A DNA stretch of 64,000 nt from Pseudomonas sp. RIT288 (GTDB lineage: Bacteria > Pseudomonadota > Gammaproteobacteria > Pseudomonadales > Pseudomonadaceae), in assembly GCF_000631985.1 (NCBI RefSeq), contig NZ_JFYN01000043.1:186001-250000 (forward strand), given 5' to 3'. The notes beneath the pieces were generated by a model that was not told the DNA's origin, did no database searches, and saw only the letters and a program-made list of their open reading frames with translations. The position numbers and the translations under genes were made by a program. Positions 16,716-24,500 of this stretch are shown here, piece by piece; within the stretch, counting starts at the first letter, position 1; each line of letters opens with the position of its first letter.

Positions 16716-16904
16716 ATGACCCAGAAGCAACGTTTGAAATACTCGATTCTGATCGCCTTGTCGGTGCTGGCGATCATGCTCGGCCTGTCCTGGCTGCAAA
16801 ACGCCGGGATGATCAGTCAGAAGATGTTCCAGTACATCGCCATCGGTGTGGCGGTGGTCGTGGTGGTGATCAACGGGGTGATGCGCCGCAAGGTCAAACC
16901 CTGA
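16716..16904 (+). CDS. Small membrane protein, 62 residues, unknown function
   Basis: Two predicted membrane helices: ILIALSVLAIMLGLSWLQ and the hydrophobic YIAIGVAVVVVVINGVM, with Lys/Arg at both ends (MTQKQRLKY at the start, RRKVKP at the tail), giving both termini inside. RBS AGGAA lies eight bases before the ATG. It converges on the Fur-like gene with an 18-base gap. I do not recognise a family. Confidence 0.7.
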   Translation: MTQKQRLKYSILIALSVLAIMLGLSWLQNAGMISQKMFQYIAIGVAVVVVVINGVMRRKVKP

Positions 16905-16922
16905 CGGCGATCGCGGGACGCT

Positions 16923-17300
16923 TCAATCGTGATTGAGCACGGCAGCAGCCTGTGGATGCAGGCTGTAACTCTTGTCCGGATTGAAGGTGACCACACCTTC
17001 GGCACACAGACGCTTCAACACTTCGCGCACGCTGAGAAAGGACAATGGAATATCCAGGTCCAGCAACTGGCTGTGCACACCGCGCACGCCCAGGCGTCGA
17101 TCGCTTTGCGCAGCGACCAGCAGGGCGTCGATGACTTTCAGGCGAATCAGGCTGGTGCGCAGGCCGAAGCTTTTCAGCAGCAGGCGAATGCGCTCATTAC
17201 CCAGGCGTTCTGGGCTGGGGGCGAAACTGCTCGCGCGGGAACTCATGGCAGCTCCTTGTGACGCCTGGCTACCGTCCGTTGGTAGTTGCGAGTTGTACAT
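16923..17300 (-). CDS. Fur-like winged-helix DNA-binding protein without a metal/dimer domain
   Basis: A 125-residue protein. After a polar N-terminal tail of about 30 residues comes a winged-helix region that resembles the Fur N-terminal domain: LKSFGLRTSLIRLKVIDALL, then LSFLSVREVLKRLCAEGVVTF (Fur: LATVYRVL...GLV). The protein ends just after the wing; the His/Cys-rich metal and dimerisation domain of Fur is absent, and only one cysteine remains. The start at 17300 has GGAG eight bases upstream. It is divergent from pvdQ with about 290 bases between the two starts, so a role in iron-linked control of that promoter is possible but unproven. Confidence 0.7.
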   Translation of the reverse strand: MYNSQLPTDGSQASQGAAMSSRASSFAPSPERLGNERIRLLLKSFGLRTSLIRLKVIDALLVAAQSDRRLGVRGVHSQLLDLDIPLSFLSVREVLKRLCAEGVVTFNPDKSYSLHPQAAAVLNHD

Positions 17301-17459
17301 GGGGTTACTCCTTTCTAGAGCCCGATCAGGAAACGTTTTGACTGCTCTCAGTAAACAAGACGTTTCAGCACGACAAATCATGAAAGGAAATATGTAGAAA
17401 TTTTGTCGCTTATTCGTTGTTTTCCCGTCATCGCCGGTTTGCACCTTGAGTTAACGGGC

Positions 17460-17483
17460 TAAATATTTTTTTGCCGCATTCGT
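17460..17483 (+). promoter_or_regulatory. PvdS-type iron-starvation promoter for pvdQ
   Basis: TAAAT at 17460-17464 (in context GGCTAAAT) is followed after exactly 16 bases by CGT at 17481-17483. This is the known iron-starvation box recognised by the ECF sigma factor PvdS, TAAAT-N16-CGT. It lies about 110 bases upstream of the pvdQ GTG start and in the right direction. Confidence 0.72.
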
Positions 17484-17593
17484 TTCCTGAACAGCCACCT
17501 TGCGCCCAGGCGCAGGCGTCAACTTCAGACCGAGTTCGAAGCTTGCGCAAAGCATGCGTCGATCCGTGTCCTATCTATCGATCAGGAGCGAGT

Positions 17594-19939
17594 GTGATTA
17601 TTTCCAGGCAGTTAACCGGGCTGGCCCTCGCCAGCGCGTTTCTCGGGCTCAGTCTGTCGGCCCATGCGTTCAGTCCCGCCACCCAGGCCAGTGCCGATAT
17701 CCGCCGTACCGCGTTTGGCGTTCCGCACATCCGCGCCGAGAACGAGCGCGGCCTGGGTTTCGGCATCGGTTACGCCTTCGCGCAGGACAACCTGTGTCTG
17801 CTGGCCAACGAGATCGTCACGGTCAATGGCCAGCGCTCGCGCTATTTCGGGCCGGAGCAGTTCACCGTCGAGCAACGCGAGAATCGCGTCAGCGACCTGT
17901 TCTTTACTTGGCTCAATACGCCTGCCGCAGTGAAAGCCTTCTGGGACGCGCAACCTGCGCAGGTGCACGATCTGGTGGAAGGTTATGCCGCGGGCTACAA
18001 CCGCTATCTCGCCGAGCGCCGCCAGCAGGGGCTGCCGCAACAGTGTCAGGGGGAGTGGGTGCGTGATATCGCCGCCGAGGATCTGGTTAAGCTCACTCGG
18101 CGCTTGCTGGTTGAGGGCGGGGTCGGACAGTTCGCCGAAGCCCTGGCAGGCGCGACGCCGCCGCAGGCCACGGCGCAGCTCGGCAGCAATGCGCAGGCCT
18201 ATCAGTTGGCGGACGCGCGCCTGCAGCGCTTCGCCCTGGATCGCGGCAGCAACGCCGTGGCGGTCGGCAGCGAACGCTCGTTCAACGGACGCGGCATGTT
18301 GCTGGCCAATCCGCATTTCCCGTGGGTCGGCGGCATGCGCTTTTACCAGATGCACCTGACCATTCCGGGCAAGCTCGACGTCATGGGCGCAGCCTTGCCG
18401 GGGCTGCCGATGATCAACATCGGTTTCAACCAGCATCTGGCCTGGACCCACACCGTGGATTCATCCAAACACTTCACCCTGTATCGCCTGCAACTCGATC
18501 CGAAAGACCCGACCCGCTACCTGCTCGACGGCAAATCGCTGCCGCTGAACAAGCAGACGGTCACGGTGCAGGTCAAACAGGCGGACGGTCAGGTGGTGCC
18601 GGTTTCGCGTGATGTCTACAGCTCGCAGTTCGGCCCGATCGTACAGTGGCCGGGCAAACTCGACTGGGATCATCAGTACGCCTACAGTCTGCGCGACGCC
18701 AACCTGGACAATGACCGCGTGCTGACGCAGTGGTACGCGATGAACCAGGCGTCGAGCCTCAAGGATCTGCAGGATTCGGTGCACAAGCTTCAGGGCATTC
18801 CGTGGGTCAACACCCTGGCCGTGGATGACAAGGGGCAGACGCTGTACATGAACCTGTCGGTGGTGCCGAACGTCAGCGCCGACAAACTGGCCAAGTGCAG
18901 CGACCCGCGCATCGGCTTGCAGATGATCGTGCTGGACGGTTCCAACAGCGCTTGCGCCTGGGATATCGATCCGCAAGCTGCGCAGAAGGGCATCTATGCC
19001 GCCAGCCAGCTGCCGCAATTGTTGCGCAAGGACTTTGTCCAGCATTCCAACGACTCCGCGTGGCTGGCGAACCCGGCACAACCGCTGACCGGGTTCTCGC
19101 CGCTGATCAGTCAGGACGGTCAACCGCTGGGCCTGCGTGCGCGATTTGCGCTTGAGCGTCTGAATTCACTCGGCAAAAAAGGCCCGCTGGCGGTCAAGGA
19201 TCTGCAACAGATGGTGATGGACGACAACGTCTATCTGGCGACTCAGGTGCTGCCGGATCTGTTGAAGTTTTGCGCTGCGGATCTGGGGGCGGACGCGGCC
19301 GCGTTGAAGCCGGTTTGCGCGAGTCTCAAGGGGTGGGACGGCCGGGCGAATCTGGATTCGGGCATTGGCCTGGTGCACTTCCAGAACATCATGCAAGTGC
19401 TGCAAGCGTCGCCGGATGTCTGGCGTGTGCCGTTCGATCCAAAAGACCCGCAACATACGCCACGCGGGTTGGCGATCGAGCAACCGGCGGTGAGCAAGGC
19501 ACTGCGTGAAGCGCTGCTGGCGTCGGCCGCCACCGCGCAGAAAATGGGGCTCAAGCCTGAAACCCGCTGGGGCGATATTCAGGTGGTGAGCAGCGGCGCT
19601 CAACAAACTGCAATCCACGGCGGGCCGGGAACGCTGGGGATCTACAACGCGATCCAGAGTGTGCCGCGTGAAGACGGCAAACTCGAAGTGGTCAGCGGCA
19701 CCAGCTATCTGCAGGTGGTGACCTTCGACGACAAGGGCCCGCACGCTCAAGGGCTGCTGGCGTTCTCGCTGTCCAGTGACCCGGCGTCGAAATACTCCCG
19801 CGATCAGACCGAGGCGTTTTCGAAAAAGCAGTGGAGTGTGCTGCCGTTCACTGAGCAGCAGATCACGGCCGATCCGCAGTATCAGCTGCAGACCGTTCGC
19901 GAGGTGGCGGGCAAGAGCACCGAGGTGGTTGCGCAGTAA
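17594..19939 (+). CDS. pvdQ: Acyl-homoserine lactone acylase / pyoverdine maturation acylase
   Basis: Periplasmic Ntn-hydrolase that removes the fatty acyl chain from the pyoverdine precursor and can also cleave long-chain acyl-homoserine lactones. The 781-residue product has a signal peptide (to SLSAHA), the alpha-subunit motif RTAFGVPHIRAENERGLGFG, and the autocleavage site DRGSNAVAVG with catalytic Ser219 as the first residue of the beta subunit. Then come ANPHFPW, GLPMINIGFNQHLAWTHTVD and FVQHSNDSAWLANP. It aligns along its length with P. aeruginosa PvdQ as I recall it. The start is a GTG with AGGAG seven bases upstream; the longer frame from 17471 would bury the signal peptide. A PvdS box precedes it. 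The other pyoverdine genes are not in this window. Confidence 0.93.
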   Translation: MIISRQLTGLALASAFLGLSLSAHAFSPATQASADIRRTAFGVPHIRAENERGLGFGIGYAFAQDNLCLLANEIVTVNGQRSRYFGPEQFTVEQRENRVSDLFFTWLNTPAAVKAFWDAQPAQVHDLVEGYAAGYNRYLAERRQQGLPQQCQGEWVRDIAAEDLVKLTRRLLVEGGVGQFAEALAGATPPQATAQLGSNAQAYQLADARLQRFALDRGSNAVAVGSERSFNGRGMLLANPHFPWVGGMRFYQMHLTIPGKLDVMGAALPGLPMINIGFNQHLAWTHTVDSSKHFTLYRLQLDPKDPTRYLLDGKSLPLNKQTVTVQVKQADGQVVPVSRDVYSSQFGPIVQWPGKLDWDHQYAYSLRDANLDNDRVLTQWYAMNQASSLKDLQDSVHKLQGIPWVNTLAVDDKGQTLYMNLSVVPNVSADKLAKCSDPRIGLQMIVLDGSNSACAWDIDPQAAQKGIYAASQLPQLLRKDFVQHSNDSAWLANPAQPLTGFSPLISQDGQPLGLRARFALERLNSLGKKGPLAVKDLQQMVMDDNVYLATQVLPDLLKFCAADLGADAAALKPVCASLKGWDGRANLDSGIGLVHFQNIMQVLQASPDVWRVPFDPKDPQHTPRGLAIEQPAVSKALREALLASAATAQKMGLKPETRWGDIQVVSSGAQQTAIHGGPGTLGIYNAIQSVPREDGKLEVVSGTSYLQVVTFDDKGPHAQGLLAFSLSSDPASKYSRDQTEAFSKKQWSVLPFTEQQITADPQYQLQTVREVAGKSTEVVAQ

Positions 19940-19952
19940 ATCAGCCTGAATG

Positions 19953-19993
19953 AAAAAGCCGCTGCTCCCAGGGATGGGGCAGCGGCTTTTTTA
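19953..19993 (+). terminator. Rho-independent terminator of pvdQ
   Basis: Long stem AAAAAGCCGCTGC with its complement GCAGCGGCTTTTTT, followed by T-run. It also faces the convergent FecR-type gene and could serve both. Confidence 0.85.
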
Positions 19994-20029
19994 TTGCCCT
20001 GAGTCAGTCATGGCAAATGGTGCTCGGTT

Positions 20030-21031
20030 TCAAGTCTTCGGTGGCTGCCGCGGTATCGAATTGATCACCGGATCACCCTCGTTATTGCGCGTCAGGTAGA
20101 CCGGCAGCACCTTGGGCAAGGTGTTGACGAGGCCGCCGAGTTCTTTGACGTTGTAGACGCCGCCGACGCGGATCGCGCCGGTGTTGGCGTCGGCCAGTTT
20201 CAGCGGTTTGCTCAGGTAGCGATTGATCAGCGGCAAGGCTTCGTTGAGTGCCAGGTTGTCGAGCACCAGTTTGCCGTTGCGCCAGGCCAGGGCGTTGTCG
20301 TTGGCGTAGGTCTGGCTGATCTGTGGCGTGTAGTCGCCATGCCGGTACTGTGCCTGCATGGCCGGCCCCAGGCGCAGACCGTCGCCGGGCAGGGCGGCGT
20401 TGCTGGTTACCAGCACCGAGCCTTCGATCAGGTTGACCCGCACCTGATCTTCGTAGAGCCAGACATTGAAGCGGGTGCCGGTCACGCGGATCTTGCCTTC
20501 GCCGGCCCTGACCACGAACGGGTGGGAGAGGTCGTGGCTGACTTCAAAAAACGCCTCGCCTTTTTCCAGGGTGACTCGGCGTTCGTCCTTGTAATTGCTG
20601 AAGGTCAGCTCGGTATTGAGGTTGAGCTCGACCTGACTGCCGTCCTTCAAGGTGACCTGGCGGACAGTGTCGGTGGCTGCGAAATGCTGGTAGCTATTGG
20701 GCAACCAGCCCAGGTTCCAGCCGCTGTAGGCCGCCAGTGGCAAGGCCAGCGCGCAGACGCTTGCGGCGATTGCATAGCGACGCCAGGCAGGCAGCGTTTT
20801 ATTCAGCGGCACACTCGGCGGCGTCTGCGGACGCGGCAGATGTTCGGCAACGTCCCAGATTTCGAGCATGGCCTCATATTCGAACGCATGCAGCGGATGC
20901 GCATCGTGCCATTGCTCGAAAGCCAGACGCTCCTCGGCGGAGCAGTCGACAGCGTGCAGACGCATGCACCAGTGCGCGGCGGCATCGGTGATCGCATCGT
21001 ATTCGGCTTCCGAGAGGGATTCTTGGGTCAT
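20030..21031 (-). CDS. FecR-family anti-sigma factor, no sigma gene beside it
   Basis: A 333-residue inner-membrane signalling protein. The N-terminal cytosolic DUF4880 part (DAAAHWCMRLHAVDCSAEERLAFEQWHDAHPLH is the conserved W-x-x-W region) precedes one membrane helix near residues 87-107 (YAIAASVCALALPLAAYSGW). The periplasmic FecR domain has VTLKDGSQVELNLNTEL, EKGEAFFEVSHDLSHPFVV and VTGTRFNVW. The C-terminal STN-binding-type part ends LPVYLTRNNEGD. FecR proteins hold an ECF sigma factor in check until a TonB receptor signals. The usual upstream sigma gene is missing: a divergent PepSY gene lies there. Closeness to pvdQ suggests FpvR, but that is inference. Confidence 0.85.
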   Translation of the reverse strand: MTQESLSEAEYDAITDAAAHWCMRLHAVDCSAEERLAFEQWHDAHPLHAFEYEAMLEIWDVAEHLPRPQTPPSVPLNKTLPAWRRYAIAASVCALALPLAAYSGWNLGWLPNSYQHFAATDTVRQVTLKDGSQVELNLNTELTFSNYKDERRVTLEKGEAFFEVSHDLSHPFVVRAGEGKIRVTGTRFNVWLYEDQVRVNLIEGSVLVTSNAALPGDGLRLGPAMQAQYRHGDYTPQISQTYANDNALAWRNGKLVLDNLALNEALPLINRYLSKPLKLADANTGAIRVGGVYNVKELGGLVNTLPKVLPVYLTRNNEGDPVINSIPRQPPKT

Positions 21032-21183
21032 TGACTCGTCCTGATTTGCTGCATTCTAACCTTGCGGGCGTTGCGCCGAGAATATCCGTCATGGCAATTG
21101 CCCATCAAAGTGGAACTTATTTTTCCGTCAGACGCCAAAAAGCAGGACATCCGAGGAACATCATCCACAAATGGAGTGAAAAA

Positions 21184-21453
21184 ATGATCAAAAAAACCTT
21201 AGCCGCTGCAATCGCCACCGCCGCTCTGTTCAGTGCCGGTGCCGCCATGGCCGATCGTCCCGGTGCAGGCTGGGTCACCATCGAAAAGGCTATCGAGATC
21301 GTGAAAACCAAGGCCGGTTACGTCGAAGTCTATGAAATCGAGGCCGACAATGACGGCTACTGGAAAGGCGAGGGCCGCAAGGCCGACGGTTCGGTGTATG
21401 AATTCCGTATCGATGGCGCCTCGGGCAATGTATTGCGTGACCAGAAAGACTGA
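21184..21453 (+). CDS. PepSY-domain periplasmic protein
   Basis: An 89-residue exported protein. The signal peptide (MIKKTLAAAIATAALFSAGAA) is cleaved near AMA-D. The mature part is one PepSY unit: VTIEKAIEIVKTKAGYVEVYEIEADNDGYWKGEGRK, then SVYEFRIDGASGNVL, with the E-x-x-x-D-G-x-x-W-x-V/G pattern. PepSY proteins commonly act as small protease inhibitors or sensor modules at the envelope. RBS GGAG lies upstream and a strong terminator follows. Function of this one is not known. Confidence 0.85.
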   Translation: MIKKTLAAAIATAALFSAGAAMADRPGAGWVTIEKAIEIVKTKAGYVEVYEIEADNDGYWKGEGRKADGSVYEFRIDGASGNVLRDQKD

Positions 21454-21472
21454 GTTCACCTGGCGATAAACC

Positions 21473-21504
21473 ATGCGCAGGCCAACCGCCTGCGCATTTT
21501 TTTT
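21473..21504 (+). terminator. Rho-independent terminator of the PepSY gene
   Basis: Stem ATGCGCAGGC / GCCTGCGCAT with a 4-5 base loop, followed by T8. It sits directly before the convergent toxin-like gene. Confidence 0.88.
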
Positions 21505-21507
21505 GCC

Positions 21508-24500
21508 TCAGTTGAGCCCTCCGTGCGGTTGGGTCACCGGATCTAGTTGGCGGCCCATTTCGCAGATCAGAAAGGCGATCGAATCGGCATTGCGCAATAT
21601 CGTGTCGATGCGTGGATGCGGGTTGGTCGGGCTGAGAAACGCCGTTCGCGCGTCCTCAAGATTCCTCGTGCGCGTGGTCTTGAGAACTTCCCTGCGCACA
21701 TGTTCCATGCCCTCAATCTCGTCGATATCCAGCCATTCCTGAGCGTCATTGCTCCAGCGCGAAAACAGCTCTACACGGGGCGTGGACAGTGACAGGGCTT
21801 CGCGCTGAAATCGCGTTTGAACCTGTTTGCGGGCAGCTCCGTAACCGGTCACCGTAGCAATCAGATCAGCAAACGGGCGCCGCGCTTCCAGCGAGGCAAT
21901 GTCGACGGTCTTGCTGAACTGATGGGAAAACTCGTGGATCAGCGTCGCTGCCCGTGCATGCCCGTCAACATTGAAAGGTTCGGTCAGGCCCGTGTTGTAC
22001 CATTCCAGCCCTTGATTGAAGAACTTTTCGGTGAAGTGGACTTTCTTGAGTAAATCGCCACCCAGTACAAAGGCAATGACCCCCGAGCTGCTGTGTCTGT
22101 TCGAGCCGACCACAAAGCGACTGGTGTTCAACAGGTCTTCTGTTGGATCGACCAATGCATCACAGATCGGCACGATGGCCTGCTTCAATTTGTCGAGCAT
22201 GTCGGCATCAATCCGTTGCACGTCGAAAAAAGACTTGAGAAAAGTATCGAGGCGGGTGCCCGGCACATAGTTTCTCAACTGGGCAAGATTGTGCAGGCTG
22301 TTGAATGCGTAATGCCGGGCCAGATCAATTGCCTCAATCAACATGCTTGCTTTTTCCGGATGGCGGGCGCGGATTTCTTCCATGCCCTGCGCTTCGATAT
22401 TCAGCATGTACCGGGCCTGGCGATGGGTGGCGTAATGGTTGAACATCGTCGACATGGCCTTGCCGAAATGCACGGTATGGCGATCCGGATCCAGCACCAG
22501 TTGCCGGGAAGCGGTGTGTTGCAGCACCGGACCTGGCTGCTCGGCACCTTTGATTTGCCAGACGGCTCCCGGCCGCCCCACGGGATAGACTTTGCCAGCG
22601 ATGGGGGCGTAGGTCGCTTTGGTTTTCAAGTCCTGATACGTGCCCTCGGCTGCATTGTGAGTCAGATCCTTCAACGCGATCGTCGGAGCCTCGAATGTCT
22701 GCAGCGAGGTGCGCAGCGGATCGGTCGGCTTTGTCTGCGCCAGGACGGGGACGCTCAGCGTGGTTGGCTGCGGTGGTTGCGGCGCTGCCACGGCTTGAGA
22801 TTCCAGACGTGACTCCAGTGCCAACCGCCCGAGACTGATCATCTCCGCTGTGCCGGCGACAAAGGTTTGCAGCGCACGTTTCCAGTGGTGATCCTGCAAC
22901 GCTTCGGCCGAGCCCATGAAATCCCTGAAGCTTTGCCAGAGAAACTGCACATAGGCGAGTTTGCCCGGCAGCAGGCCCCGGATCTGCTGGATGCCTGAAC
23001 TGAACAGGTTCTTTGCGGCGTCCCAATCCGCCTGCGCCGACGGCATTGAATGGCCGCTCAGCAAGTGTGGCAACAAAGCCAGGTTGTCGTCGAACAACTG
23101 CAGCAGCAAGTTGCCATCGATCGGGGTGGTGGCCAGGGTCATCTCGTTCGTCTGGCCGCTGTCCGCCTTGAGCCGTGCGCTGAAGATCGAACGTTGACTT
23201 TCCGGCAAGCGGCGCAGCAGCAAGTCCTGCAGTGAGCCCGGCGTATTCAGCGCGGCGATCACTGCCGCCTCGTCCTCGAACTCAGTGAATGCGTGCTCTC
23301 CATGGTAGGGCGTATAAAGCACTTGAGGGCCGGGTTTTCCCGCAGGGCCGATCAAGTACAGCCCCAGCGCCTTGACCGCCGATTCCCCGGCGGTTTTGAC
23401 CAGCGCCAATGGCCTGACAATCGCATCGGCCCCTTGCACGGTCGCACGAGCGACGGCATCGGGCATGTCGAGCACCTGTGAAATCAAGCCGAAAGCCTTC
23501 GGCGACAAGCGTTGTTGCAGTTGTAGCTGATGGGCATGCTGCAGCAGTTGCCAGGGTAGTTGCTGGATGAAACGCAGCTTGCGTTGTTCGGCGTCGACGC
23601 CATCCACGGATAACGCCGTTGTGATTTTATCGGCAAATGTTGTCGCAACGTTCAAGGACAACAGCAGGCTTCTGACCGCTTGTTGGTCAAGTCCGGTCGG
23701 CAGCGCCCGGTGGGTGCTCGAACTGAGGGTGAATGCAGTGTCCTGGGCAATATGCGCATGGTTCAAGGCGAAATCGGTCAGGCTCATCGCAGACCCGATC
23801 AGGGTCTGCGCCGGGGTGACGGTGATCTGTTCGGGGTCGAGATCCTGCCTCTGCAAGCGGGTGCTCAGCAGCGTTTCAAGCGTCTGCCTGATGTCATCAC
23901 GCAAGGTTGGCAGCGCGTGGAGATAATCCTGGTCGTCTATGACGCTGAGGCGCCACTGTTCCAGCAGTTCCAGATGCAACTGCTGATCTTCAAGCCTGGC
24001 CATTCCCAGCCAGGCAGGCAAGGAGTGCTGTTTGCCGAGGGCCTGCGCCAGAGCGGTGGCGCGTTGCAGGTTGGTCTCTACCACTTGCTCACTCAACGTC
24101 TTGAGGATCTGGTTTTCGCGCAGCGTTGGCCATTGGCGGCCCCGCACCTGTTCACAGCGCTGGAGAAAATGTTCGAGCGCTGAATCGGTGCGATCCTGCA
24201 GGACATTGCCGCTGATCAGCTGTAACCGTCCCAGCGTGTAGTGTTGATGGAATCTCTGGTGCAGTGGTGAAAGGTTTTCCAGCAGCACCAGGCGTTTTTG
24301 CGGATCCAGCAGCCGCTGGTTCAAAACCTGTCTGGCGTGCTCGATCGAGCGGAAAACTTCCAGGCCCAGGGCTGGTGTCCACAAAATCGCGCGTCCCGAG
24401 TGCTGCGTATCGAGGCCACCGCGTTCCGTGACCAGAGCGCAGTTGGCCAGCGGCAGCATTTCGCTCTGCCCGGCGAGCTGTAACGTCAATGACCAGGCAT

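Noticed and set aside
16306..16719. 137-residue plus-strand frame over the small lipoprotein gene
   Set aside because: No RBS and poor composition; the minus strand carries a complete lipoprotein signal and RBS instead.
17471..17593. Upstream ATG start for pvdQ
   Set aside because: It would place 41 residues before a complete signal peptide and lies inside the PvdS promoter element; the GTG at 17594 has an AGGAG.
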